A stretch of 64,000 bases of DNA from Daucus carota subsp. sativus. Taxonomy: Eukaryota > Streptophyta > Magnoliopsida > Apiales > Apiaceae. Of the stretch, positions 1-10,728 are shown piece by piece; the first letter of the stretch is position 1, and each line of letters starts with the position of its first letter. The DNA lies in the NCBI RefSeq assembly GCF_001625215.2, contig NC_030383.2, positions 59,014,949-59,078,948 of the forward strand, given 5' to 3'. Both the position numbers and the translations under genes were made by a program. The notes beneath the pieces were generated by a model. The model ran no database searches and was not told the origin of the DNA. It saw only the letters and a list, made by a program, of their open reading frames with translations.

Positions 1-297
1 TATCACTAAAATGATATAAATATGTATATAATATATTTTGCAACAGAGCAGCATGGCGGCCAGTGTATTATTTTTCTGGACCCAATGTATGACTGACATG
101 ATATTCTACTACAAAAGCTTACGGTTGATAATGACCGAGTTAAATATGATTTTTTTTTTTTAATCGAAATTCTCAAAAACAAGTTATAAAATATACTAAT
201 AATTTGGACAATAGTTGTTTGTTCTTTCTCAAAATACGCCCTCGTCCCTCCGCCTCCTGTACAGATTGTCTTTCACCAGCTGTGTAATTATAATATA
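1..297. other. AT-rich flank, no gene seen
   Basis: No coding frame or repeat structure recognised. The stretch ends at the A/T insertion site of the Helitron that begins at 298. Confidence 0.5.
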
Positions 298-1156
298 CTA
301 GTTGAGAATCCGCTCGTTGCGGCGGCCTATAAAAATTATATTAATGATTCAGTATTAATATTTGCATAATAAAATAATTTTGTGGCTGTCTATAAAATAT
401 ATATTAATGTTTCAAAATTAATATTTGTAGGATAAAATAAATCTATATTATAAAAATCTTGATGTGATACCAATACTAATATATAAAATTGCAAAATTGG
501 AGTATAATTCATGGTGAAAAATGAAATAAATTTATACACGTAATTAAACATTTAAAACACGACGAATCTTAATTTTATTTGTGTTTTTTTTAAAAAAATA
601 ATCATGTTCCTACATTGTCCTTTTCCTCCAATTTTTTTGGATTGATTGTGCACAAAAACATGTAACTTAAATCGGTGATAGTGGTCTATAACTACCCTTG
701 TTTGTAAGGACCTTTATTTTTTAATACTGTATAAACAACTTTCACTTAAAAGTTGCTTAAACGGAGCGAACAGATTATGCGTGAGCAATTTTTTCCTGTA
801 TATAAAATAAATCATATAAAAATTAACAACAAACATGTACGATGAACAAAACAAATATTATAAAAGAATAATCAATAAATATACATCAATAATAGTTAAT
901 TCATTGATATCATTAACAAACTTACATCACTAATAGTTAATTTATTGATATCATCCATCAATATCATGTGAAGACTATATTCTTTTTCCGTATTTGGATT
1001 TGTTGACTCCCATAGTCTATAACACATTTGCTTGTAACAATCATTATTTTTTTTAATATTGTATAAATAGCATTCACTTATCGTTGTAGAAGAACGACAC
1101 AACCGAGTTAGAAATCGAGCAAGATAACTATCACCAGAGAAAGATAAGGTTGTGGT

Positions 1157-1831
1157 TAGGGGTGAGCATTCAGTTCGGTTAACCGAAAACCGTACCGAAT
1201 AACCGAATTTTTTTCGGTTCGTTTAACCAAATTATATAATTCGGTTCGGTTTTCGGTAGTGAAATTTTTGAAATTCGGTTATTCGGTTATTAACCACGGT
1301 TAATCGAAAAACCGATCTGTTAACCAAATTTTCAATATTTATTATATTATTAGTATTAATATTACATACATATTAGTTATTTTACTTTTTATAGTTGTTA
1401 TCTGAAGTGTCAATCCTACAGCTTCAGTAAGCTTCATCTGCAATTCACTCTTGGGCAGTTTAATTTGTTATTCACTCTGCTTAGATTTACCAATGGACAA
1501 AGCAAAGCATGAGAAACTTAGCTTCTGGCTCTGGCCGACGTCCGTGAGTTTGCATAAAAGCATAAGAGATCACTTAATATTTGCTTAGTTTTGGACAAAT
1601 GAATTAGTTTAATAAATCTGGATGTAACATGAATTCATATCAAAGCTGCAGTAGATATTAGCAGGGAAATAGTTTAAAATTCAGTTTTCGGTAATAACCG
1701 AAATAATAATTTCGGTTTCGGTTACAAACCGAAAGAATTTCGGTTCGGTTTTCGGTAGTTAATTTCTGTTTATTTCGGTTTCGGTTAAACGAAAAAAAGT
1801 TCGGTTTCGGTTAACCGAATACTCACCCCTA
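1157..1831. mobile_element. hAT-type non-autonomous element with TTCGGTT repeats
   Basis: The 675-bp element has terminal inverted repeats TAGGGGTGAGCA / ...TCACCCCTA and is flanked by a perfect 8-bp target duplication GTTGTGGT (1149-1156 and 1832-1839), as expected for hAT. Both subterminal zones (about 1170-1330 and 1680-1820) are filled with degenerate TTCGGTT / AACCGAA motifs in both orientations. The middle (1340-1660) is unrelated AT-rich sequence. There is no transposase frame. Confidence 0.9.
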
Positions 1832-1959
1832 GTTGTGGTATTGAAAGATAGAAGGTTGTGTTTAGATGATCGAAAACCCTACAATCTATAGGGGTATTTA
1901 CAGGTGTTGAGAGACTTGTGTGCTACTCTTTCCCATAATTAAATAATCTGAAACAAAAT

Positions 1960-2171
1960 CAGATTAAAACTTTTAAGTTACTATATTCCATAAATAATCT
2001 GAAACAAAATCAGATTCTAAAACTTGCTTCTAATATACCCGAAACTGAAAAAGGTAGTTCTAAAAATCAGATTAAAACTTTCAAGTACTATATTCCATAA
2101 ATAATCTGAAACAAAATCAGATTCTGAAACTTACTTCTAATATACCCGAAACTAAAAAAGGTAGTTCTAAT
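1960..2171. repeat. Tandem repeat, about 108-bp unit, two copies
   Basis: The block with AATCTGAAACAAAATCAGAT followed by TTCTAATATACCCGAAACT occurs at about 1993-2060 and again at about 2101-2170 with few mismatches. It lies inside the minus-strand Helitron near its 5' end. Confidence 0.8.
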
Positions 2172-2355
2172 TTTTGATATTTTTCATCCAAAAATTCCAG
2201 AAAATTAGAAAAATAGAACGGAGCGATGTGAGAGGCGCCACCTACACGCCCTTCGCTTCTCCTTTATATAAGTATATTGATGATTTTATTTATACTTATG
2301 GAATTCATTTATCTCTATAATATTGTCACGTGTTTTTTTAATAGTTTAGTATTAT

Positions 2356-2774
2356 AGAGTTAAGTTCTATGGAGTACATAAAAACATTGGAGTATTGGAG
2401 TACAAATCATAATTTTTTAGTTTGATCCTATATAATATCTTTGATTATCCAAATTTTGATATAATCTATTATTTATAAGTTGTCTTGCACATAATTGTCA
2501 ATTAATCATTAATATCTTTCAACTTTAACAAGTATTAAGATTATTGTTCTGCTTATTAGTTATATTGCAGAACATAGAATCCTATGATTTATAAAAGTAA
2601 TTATTCTACCATTTAATCATGATGTTTATGTTGCAGAACATAATGTGCATGTTGTCAAATATTTACAAATATTATTGGACTAAAAAAATTGAAATTTAGA
2701 TGACTAGATTACATTTTATCAAATTTTGTACTCCAATACTCCAATTTTTTTTGTACTCCATAGAACTTAACTCT
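2356..2774. mobile_element. MITE with 22-bp TIR and 8-bp TSD
   Basis: The first and last bases (AGAGTTAAGTTCTATGGAG and its inverse) form near-perfect terminal inverted repeats of about 22 bp. Flanking 8-bp direct repeats AGTATTAT sit at 2348-2355 and 2775-2782. An 8-bp TSD points to hAT-driven mobilisation. A second inverted motif, ATTGGAGTATTGGAGTAC, lies just inside each end. No coding capacity. Confidence 0.85.
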
Positions 2775-3416
2775 AGTATTATATATATTATAAATATTAT
2801 AAATAAGTATAAAATGTTTTCGGATGAGCGAATGTTGGGTCCGAATGTGTCAGGAGAGTAAATCCATCATTTTCATGAGTCTAGAAAATGCGAAGAAACA
2901 AAAATGAAAATTGCGTCTCTTTTTGCAAACTTCTTAAAGTGAGAAGAAACTTTTGTTACAATATAAAATTTGTAACTTCAAGTTTTAGATTTTATTTTGT
3001 TTTTGTATATCACAACATACGTTTTGAAATTAATCTTTTTATCTTTTGTTATTAAAAGTTCTTGAATTCAGTGCAAAATGCCGAGAAAAGGTGAAGAAGA
3101 ACCTATCAAAATATGCGGGAAAATAAAACTGAACATTTTTTTTTTTTTTGAGAGAAACTGAACATATTTTATTAGTAATTGGCATGGCATCAGAAAATAC
3201 TCGCCAACCGGGACAGCCTATTTTCTCGTATGCTTGTTCAATAAATTTAAATTTATGGTTTAGTTTAATTATCTTATATGAATATATTAAATGTTTATAG
3301 AGACATGTCTTTGTCGATGTGAAAAATTCTAAATGTTTAGCTGTATTCACTCGGTTGGAATGAAGAAAAAATTAAAGAAAATATCAATTATTTTGATTAC
3401 TTCGATCATTGTTTTC
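2775..3416. other. AT-rich intergenic sequence
   Basis: No gene recognised. Short open frames here are AT-biased and resemble no family. Confidence 0.5.
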
Positions 3417-3418
3417 TA

Positions 3419-3703
3419 CTCCCTCCGTCCGTCCCTCTGGGATATATACGTTTCTTTTGGATACGGAGATTAAGAAAACTGTATAAAGTAATGTAAAATG
3501 ATGAGAAAGAGAAAGGAACGTAGATAAAGTAGTGGGACCCATTAATATTTAAGTGATAGATTTGGAAAAGTAGATGAAAGTATTGGGTGAGTGGGATTTT
3601 TATATTATAAAATTTTATTATTTTGGGAAAGTTTTGAAATGTATAGAATTGAATGGGACATCCCGAATAGGAAAGTGTATAGAAATCAGAGGAACGGAGG
3701 GAG
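3419..3703. mobile_element. Stowaway MITE (Tc1/mariner type)
   Basis: 285 bp with CTCCCTCCGTCC terminal inverted repeats (end reads GGAACGGAGGGAG) and TA target duplications at 3417-3418 and 3704-3705. These are the classic plant Stowaway ends. Non-coding. Confidence 0.88.
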
Positions 3704-3975
3704 TAACTATTTGAACTAGAAATAAAACTCATATGAATAAAGTCTCATTCCACTTATACATATTTATCCTTACAATTTTTATTGTAAGAAATTTAGACTC
3801 GTTCATGTCTTGTCATTATCATCGCATATTTTTTTTCCATAAAATTTCTATATAATTTTCATTACATTTTTTTCTTGTTTCATTTCATCCAGGTGAACGG
3901 AATTTTAATATTTGTTAGAAGAAATGAAATGAATACTAAAAATACATCTAAAAAATAATTGCTTCATGGAATATA

Positions 3976-4238
3976 CTCCCTCCGTCTCACAATACATGTC
4001 TCTTTTGGAAGAAATTTTTGTCCCATAATACTTGTCCACTTTTAGTTTCCAATGCAAATATATTGATATTATTCCAAAATTACTCTCCTTGAAAGTTGTA
4101 TAACAATTAATAAGGGTTGAATAAGAGTCTACATTCATGCATTTATTAAGGGTATAAGTGAGAAATATTTATATAATTAATGTTTTCTTAATATGCGTAA
4201 TTATTTCAAAAGAGACATGTATTGTGGGACGGAGGGAG
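3976..4238. mobile_element. Stowaway MITE, well-preserved TIRs
   Basis: 263 bp between TA dinucleotides (3974-3975, 4239-4240). The terminal inverted repeats are about 32 bp, starting CTCCCTCCGTCTCACAATAC and matching the inverse of the right end at all but one or two positions. Better preserved than the neighbour at 3419, so probably a younger insertion. Confidence 0.92.
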
Positions 4239-5089
4239 TAATTGAGAACTGATTTTATTTTTTCTACAAGAAAACAATATATAAAACCAAGCCCTTCAAC
4301 ATTAAAAAGAATTCTTGTTTTTATAAGAAAAAAGCTTATACATGAGTCATGACCATTAAAATATCTTCATTATTGTAGAAGGACGAAAGTAGTATTAAAT
4401 AATTATGGAAATCATCGTCGATAGGTCATCATCGGTCATTTAATGCTCCTCCGAGTCTCCGTGGTATTTTAACTTTTGCACCCGTAATAAATATTTATAT
4501 TTCACTGTCTTTTCTCGAAAAAAATTTATTATACACATTTCATTCAAGGCAAAGAAATATTATAAATCCGACTCAAAAAAGTATAATTTTTATTTCAGAT
4601 TGGATAATGTCCTATCCACAAAATTCTATTTGGGTTCGAGTTATCCATTATACGTGAATCATCAGACCCAAAATACTTTTATACATAATATATAAATTAA
4701 TATTATATCATTACGTACATTTTTCAAGTATTTATATATTAACAAAATTATTCACTTATGATTCTATTAAATTATTATTAATGATAAATTATTTGATAAA
4801 AATAATTAAATTTAGTTTTATCTTGAATAATTTGGTTCATTTTGGATTGATGGAATACTCAATTTAAATTCTCAACCCATTTTGAGTTGGGTACAAAAGC
4901 TGGATCTGTAAGATAGCTCCACTCGAACGTGACCCATTATCCGAAACCATCACCCAAGTAATACCCAATCATGTAATTACACGTATTTTATTGTACAGTT
5001 TCTTTGTAAGCATGCAGAAATTTCTTGTGGTATTTTGACTATATTGTCCCATTTCGATCAGCAATCTTATAAATATACGGCGGATTGTG

Positions 5090-6004
5090 ATTTGGAGAAA
5101 TATATTTCATCAGCTACTCGGGAAGGACTCGCACAAGTTCTCCCTCTTCAGTTTTCAGCTTGTTCTCTCCAAGCAGGTATGTCTACTACTTCACTTCATC
5201 ACTTATCTTATGTTTATTTACATAAACAACGCGGCAAGTATGTTTCAGCAGTCGTATGTTGTGGACCTGACCCGTACATGTATGTGCGTAAGTCAGTTTA
5301 AACTGGGATTAAGTTTCCAGGAACTGAATAGCTTCTTGGTTTGTTGTTAAAGTAGTTCAGTCAGCTGTTTATGTGCTCCTGCTTGCTATTTTCATGTATC
5401 GAAAACTATTGCAGATCAGATGGACATTCATGGCTGCCCTTTATGATATATGCCTAATAAATCGTGGGTGCTTATCTTTCTTTGTCATTGAGGATATCTT
5501 TTACTCAAATTTGTTTAGGGGTCGATTCAATTTAGGAGTTTATTCGGTTTTAACCGATTAATAATGATAAATGTTTCAAAAAAAAATTAAAAAAAATAAT
5601 GATAAATGAAGTGTAGAAAGTAGTTGATTTAAATTCAATTCAGAGTTTAGCGGAATTGTGGTAACATATCGTTGAGTAATTAGAGTTTTTAAGATTTAAT
5701 TAAGAACAGATAGTTCTAAATTTCGGACAGATGGAGTAACACATGGAGTATAATTTCAGAGTAAATTTGAACTAATGGTGTCCGGTCATATATGGGTAAT
5801 GGAGATGTGTGGTGTCATTTTTGGGTTTTGTCTCCGCATTGGTGGTGTCATTTTTGAGCTTGATTTTTGTTGGTGATTTATGCTATAAATTGTCACTCCA
5901 ATTTGAGCAGATTTTCTTTAATGTCTGAAGTTGAATCCTTGCTTTGAACCTTATGATTTCTGCTGTTAAACTTACATGCAACTGACATATTTACTTTCTC
6001 CCAG
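5090..6004 (+). other. 5' UTR exon and leader intron of hydrolase copy 1
   Basis: A leader exon appears to end at 5176 (AAGCAG followed by GTATGT). The leader intron ends with CCCAG at 6004, two bases before the start codon. The same donor (12081-12082) and acceptor occur in copy 2, and conservation of both sites in the duplicates supports the call. The transcription start is not determined. Confidence 0.65.
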
Positions 6005-6006
6005 TT

Positions 6007-7568
6007 ATGACATTAAAGGTAGCACTGGCAGTAGCTGTATGTCTCGTAGGCTGGGCATATGTTGCAATACTTAAGCCGCCGCCCACCAAAGTTTGTGGAA
6101 CACCAGGTGGCCCTCCTGTTACTTCTCCGCGAGTAAGACTCTCTGATGGCAGACATCTAGCTTACAAAGAGGAGGGCGTTCCCAAAGAAGACGCTAAGCA
6201 CAAAATCATAATTATGCATGGCTATGGTAGTTCCAAAGATTTCAATCTCATTTTTTCTCAGGTAAATTACACTAATTTCTAACTTACAGTGGCTTTTATG
6301 AATTTTTTACTTGGTATTTCCTCCTATGTAATTTGCCCTATGTGAAGTCCGGTTCTTGCAATATTTAATGTAATACGCTAATAGCTGTGTTTTAATATTC
6401 AGGAAGTCATAGACAACCTCCAGGTATATCTGCTGTCATTTGATAGAGCTGGTTATGGAGAGAGTGATCCAAATCCAAAGCGCTCAGTAAAGAGCGAGGC
6501 ATTTGATATACAAGAACTGGCAGACAGATTGCAGATCGGCACTAAGTTTTATGTAATTGGAGTATCAATGGGAGGATACTCTGTTTGGAGTTGCTTAAAA
6601 TACATACCACACAGGTATGGACTTAATTTTATCTTCTACGCTGTTGCTTCATATTTTTGCTTCCTTCCCAATATCTGTTTTTTTGCAGATTGTCAGGAGC
6701 TGCACTAGTCGTTCCAGTTGTGAACTTCTGGTGGCCCAGTGTTCCTACAAGTCTGTATAAAGAAACCTTGGGTTCTCTACCCTTTCAAGATCAAATGGCA
6801 ATGCGGGTTGCTCATTACACCCCTTGGCTCTATAACTGGTGGCTAACTCAAAAATGGTTCCCTTCTTTCTCCATCCTGCAACCAAACAGCCCCCTTTTCA
6901 GCGACTCGGATAATGAGGCCTTTAAAAATCTGCTGAGCATCATAAATTTAGATAAGGTATATCTTGTATTACTCTGATCGTATCACAAGGTCTTTAACGT
7001 TCTGTTTAGAAATTGAAAATTATATGCAATACCGGGGCTTACATCTGTCAGCAGTCTGCATCTTTGAAACATTCCAGGAAACTCTAATTCACATCTTTTT
7101 TTAAGTTTTATTACAAGTATTTTGCTTAATCAATCCAACTGAGATTTAGATGTTTAGGTATGCGTTTCAAGCATATAGTTTCCGGTCAAGCAAAAGCTAG
7201 TAGAGTTAAAAAAATTTTGTGCCTACTGTTCACTCTTTTAGCTCATTACATCACTGTGTATTATTCAGGTGATGAATTATAAAGCACGACAGCAGGGTGA
7301 TTACGAGTCTTTGGTCCGGGACATGATTACTGGGTTCGGAAACTGGGAGTTTGATCCTGCTGATATCGCAAATCCATTCCCTAACAACGAAGGCTCAGTT
7401 CACATTTGGCAAGGCCTTGATGATAAGATAATTCCATATCAACTTAACCGTCATGTCTCAGAAAAGCTTCCATGGGTTCGTTACCATGAGATTACTGATA
7501 TTGGACACCTTTTAGCATTTAAAGGCAACAATTCTGATGTCATTTTGCAAGAATTAGTACTTGGATGA
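6007..7568 (+). CDS. Alpha/beta-hydrolase fold protein, copy 1
   Basis: A membrane-anchored serine hydrolase of the plant AB-hydrolase-1 group. The substrate cannot be deduced. Coding exons are 6007-6261, 6403-6614, 6689-6956 and 7269-7568, all with GT-AG introns and consistent phases, giving 344 aa. Residues 5-22 form one hydrophobic anchor, followed by a proline-rich stretch (KPPPTKVCGTPGGPP). An HGYGSS oxyanion loop lies near residue 71. The nucleophile elbow is GVSMGG with Ser140. The likely acid is Asp296 or Asp297 (GLDDKIIP) and the likely base His325 (DIGHLLAF), so the triad is complete. The start is the first ATG after the leader intron and is shared with copy 2. The gene is intact and has a tandem paralogue 7.2 kb downstream on the same strand. 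Confidence 0.93.
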
Positions 7569-8283
7569 ATTAGAAGTTTTCGCATAATGGTAAGCTGGTA
7601 TTCTTGATCAATAACTTGTCTTTCTGATTGTAATCCGCGTGACTGGTTTATGTTTTCGCGTAGTCTTGATTCCTAGTGTACTTCTGATTTATGTATGCAT
7701 CATGAAAAGTTTTAAAGATAATTCTGGCATTTTGGTTATGGATTCGCTTCAAGAATGCAGAATAAGATATCTTGTTTTATACCTGAAACTAGAAGTGATC
7801 AGACATGATATGAAGAGTAAATTAGAATGATATGAACAGCCTCTCTACTTTAAGTAGGGGCATGGTCTGCGTACATCTTAGCCTCCTCAGACCTGCTCTA
7901 AGCGGGATATACTGAGTATGTTTGATTTGGTTTTGTATACTATTTTGAATATATAAGAAAGAAGGTTATAGATAATTGAATATAAAGAAATCTGAGGCTC
8001 TTCAGAATTGCGATTGGATGTGGGAGAGGCTCTCCCAGTAGCCTTTTTGTTATTGCCCTCTATCCAAAGACAGAGAATTCGAATCTTGTGGAATGTGTGG
8101 GAGAGTCCTGAGTATCAGATATAAGCACACTTAAAACCCCCCATGATTATGTTTATTATTTCTCCATGGATAAAAAACCATCTCATCCTTCTGTTCATCC
8201 TAATTATAAACGAAACAAGTGTATGATAATAAATTCAGAGGTTTCTAGAATAATCAAAATATGAAAATAAGTGATGTTAAGCG
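7569..8283. other. 3' flank of hydrolase copy 1
   Basis: 3' UTR and flank. Segments match the 3' flank of copy 2 (for example TTCAAGAATGCAGAAT at about 7748 and 15393, and GAATCTTGTGGAATGTGTG at about 8090 and 15602). The copies differ by the SINE piece at 7833-7925 here and by extra sequence in copy 2. Confidence 0.6.
7833..7925 (+). mobile_element. Truncated tRNA-derived SINE
   Basis: The sequence AACAGCCTCTCTACTTTAAG, then GTCTGCGTACATCTTAGCC, CTCAGACC, AGCGGGATATACTGAGTATG follows the body of the common plant Au/TS-type SINEs (GGTAAGGTCTGCGTACA...CCCAGACCCC...GGGATTACACTGGGTATGTTG). The tRNA-like 5' part is not visible, so it is 5' truncated or decayed. It is absent from the matching position in duplicate copy 2. 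Confidence 0.7.
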
Positions 8284-8729
8284 GGTGTATTCGATTGGGA
8301 TTTTAATGGATTGTTTTTAGTCCATGGATTTTAATGTATTGTATGTGATTTTGATTTTATACGGACTCTTGATAAAATGTCGCACAGTTGATAGGATTTA
8401 AGCACAATGTTTCAAAATCCCAGTGAATTTGGTGGGATTTCAAAAAACTTAAAATACATTGAAGAATGTCACAAAATCCATCATCTTATGAAATCCATCA
8501 GCATTTGAATACCATCAGATTTTAATGGATTTTAAACAATCACAATTGAATACCATCAGATTTTAAAGCATAATTTAAAATCTCAATTCAATACCACCAG
8601 ATTTTGTAGTATAATTTAAAATCCCAATTGAATATCTCAAGATTTTAATGGATTCCAAACAATCCCAATCGAATATCCTCGGATTTCATGAATAAAAAAA
8701 AATGATTTAAAATCTCAATCCAATACACC
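8284..8729. mobile_element. MITE-like element with GGTGTATT ends
   Basis: The left end GGTGTATTCGATTGGGATTT and the inverse of the right end (AGGTGTATTGGATTGAGATT) form an imperfect inverted repeat. The interior repeats degenerate AATCCCAATTGAATACCATC / GATTTTAATGGATT units several times. No clear target duplication was found, so the superfamily is open. Confidence 0.65.
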
Positions 8730-9504
8730 TCTCTAAATTAATTTGTGACGCTGGACTAAGTGGTATCTCAACTTGAATTTTTTTTTTAAATGGTTGCCCA
8801 CCCTATTTATATAGGGATCAAATTAAGCTTTTTCTGTATGATTGTTTAGGAATTAGGAATATGTTTGAAATTAGTTAATTTTATCTTATAATCATATTCG
8901 CGTTATGATATCTTCTGGATTTGAAAGATGTTGTTGAGAAATATTATCTTTAATTAATTATATATTATTTTCTCAAAGTAAGAAAGTAATTATTGAGACT
9001 ATTGTTAATAGATTATTATTTAAAAATTTGGAAAATTATTAAGTCATACGAAAATAAACAGTAACACTTTCTACATGAAAATAATATATATAACAAAAGC
9101 CCTGCAACATTTTAGAAGACAAAGGAATTATTTTTCTATAAGAAAAATTAAGACGTAGATATATCTCGGTTAAAATAGAGTATGTGGGAGTAAAATGTTG
9201 GCAAATCATGTCCTTATTTTAAAAAAAGTAAGAAAGCTATTTTCGTAAAAATTATTAGGTTATTGTAAAATAAAATATTGTGTGACATGTAAGTAAAAAG
9301 TACTTTGATCCATAATTTTTTTAGGGACTCATTTTAGTCTTAAAATCCTCCGTCATTGAATAATGTGAGCATTTTTCCAACACAAACTCAAATCTAGAGA
9401 TCATAAAATCCATTCTTTTAATTTTAATATAAAACTAAATTATGTGAAATAATATGAATACATAGGAATGAAAAGAGGAAATGACACAGTGGAATAATCG
9501 TTAT
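8730..9504. other. AT-rich intergenic sequence, start of duplication copy 2
   Basis: No gene seen. The segment 9065-9130 resembles 4255-4330 upstream of hydrolase copy 1. It therefore probably marks the left part of the second duplication unit, later separated from the gene by transposon insertions. Confidence 0.5.
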
Positions 9505-9507
9505 TTA

Positions 9508-10379
9508 GGTGTCATTTGTTAACGGGTGAACGTTTCAAAACTGAACTGGATGGGACATTTCCTCTCGTTCAATCTGTTTGTTAAAATCTTTTACACCTGA
9601 ACGACACCGAGAATTAGCTGGACGACTGGTGTTACGAAACTTGGTTGAACCGTCCAGATAGCAGATGCCCACGACCTTGAGTTTGCCTGATCTTCTTGTA
9701 ATAAATTTTATTTATACTAATAACACAAAACTTTTGTTCATTAATAATTTTAAAATGAAAGAAATATATATTTTGCCATCAAAATTTATATATTAATTAT
9801 AAAATTATAATAAAACATATAATAATGGTTGATAGTCATGACTAAAATAAATTTAATAAAGTGAACCACTATAAAATGAATACCTTAAATTTTGAAAAAT
9901 TATACTCTCTCTATTTTTTAATATATGACGTTTTATTTTTGTCACACACCTTTAAGTGTTTTGACTGGACAGTTAAAATTTTATAGTGAACCACTATATA
10001 TAAAATGAATACCTTAAATTTTGAAAAATTATACTCTCTCTATTTTTTAATATATGACGTTTTATTTTTGTCACACACCTTTAAGTGTTTTGACGGGACA
10101 GTTAAAAATATTATTTTTGGAATAAAAATATGTAATCAAAATTTTAATTCACAAAACACGTCCGTTAAAAATAATAATTTTTACTATCGCTCAACCCACG
10201 TAAAAGTACGTGTCCAAGTCAAAAGTGTCATATAAAAAAATCTGAGAGAATATAAATTTGTGTTCAGAACTTTACAAAAAAATAATTAACAAACAATATT
10301 ATCACTTCCGTTCAGATTAGTTATCATTCAGAAATTCCAGCCGTTCAGAAAATTTTGTTCAGATTTAACAAATGACCCC
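9508..10379. mobile_element. PIF/Harbinger-like non-autonomous element
   Basis: The terminal inverted repeat GGTGTCATTTGTTAA (left) matches GGGGTCATTTGTTAA (inverse of the right end), flanked by TTA trinucleotides (9505-9507 and 10380-10382). A 3-bp TTA/TAA duplication is the PIF/Harbinger signature. Subterminal zones carry repeated GTTCAG/CTGAAC-type motifs. A Stowaway-like sequence with a partial tandem duplication (9861-10250) sits inside. There is no transposase frame. Confidence 0.65.
9861..10250. repeat. Nested Stowaway-like MITE with tandemly duplicated left part
   Basis: A block of about 115 bp starting GTGAACCACTATA and containing TACCTTAAATTTTGAAAAAT and ATATATGACGTTTTATTTTT occurs at 9861-9975 and again at about 9986-10105, offset about 129 bp, almost unchanged. 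The second copy continues to 10250. There GTCATATAAAAAAATCTGAG is an inverse relative of its start CTCTCTCTATTTTTTAATAT, as in a mariner-type MITE. Confidence 0.65.
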
Positions 10380-10382
10380 TTA

Positions 10383-10720
10383 CTGTCCGAGTAATAATAA
10401 ATATCATGAGTGTAGATATAAGAACCACACTCTTTTCCGTTTCCATTCACCCAAAATTTTGAAAACACGATAATTTTTTATTTTTTTTATCAAATAGGAT
10501 TGTATTAAATCATCAAATCATCCGATTAAAGGATCTCCAACAATAAAAATGAAGAAAACGAGAATACAATAAAGCTATTCAGCTCAGAAGTACGAGCTAC
10601 CCTGTTCGTCTGCTTTTTAGCATGACTGAGAGACAATTTACGATTATCCCTTGATATATCTCCACACTACCACACTGACTAGTGAATCACTTTCGATTAT
10701 GACAATACCTTCTAGTAACT
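10383..10720. other. AT-rich intergenic sequence
   Basis: No gene or repeat recognised between the PIF-like element and the hAT element. Confidence 0.45.
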
Positions 10721-10728
10721 CCCAGGAT

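Larger units (their letters stand above)
298..2280 (-). mobile_element. Non-autonomous Helitron, minus strand
   Basis: Read on the minus strand, the element starts with TC after an A (2280/2281). A TATATAAAGGAG-type 5' end follows near 2265. It ends with a GC-rich hairpin (CCGCCGCAACGAGCGG at about 310-330), a short spacer and CTAG at 301-298, followed by T. TC start, subterminal 3' hairpin, CTRR end and A/T insertion without target duplication are the Helitron hallmarks. No Rep/helicase reading frame is present, so it is non-autonomous. A hAT element (1157-1831) is nested inside it, and it carries an internal tandem repeat (1960-2171). The 3' end is clearer than the 5' end. Confidence 0.72.
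4255..8130. repeat. Segmental tandem duplication, copy 1
   Basis: Several anchors recur in the same order in copy 2. These include the stretch around 4260-4330 (again near 9065-9130), AACTTTTGCACCC at about 4470 (again at about 11660), the 5' UTR block 4990-5180 (again 11890-12085), all coding exons, and the 3' flank up to about 8130 (again up to about 15655). The unit carries one complete alpha/beta-hydrolase gene. Copy 2 is longer because of later insertions. Limits are approximate. Confidence 0.8.

Noticed and set aside
9507..10382. CRISPR-like or phage-like structure from the repeated blocks
   Set aside because: This is a plant nuclear sequence. The repeats are two tandem MITE parts without spacers.
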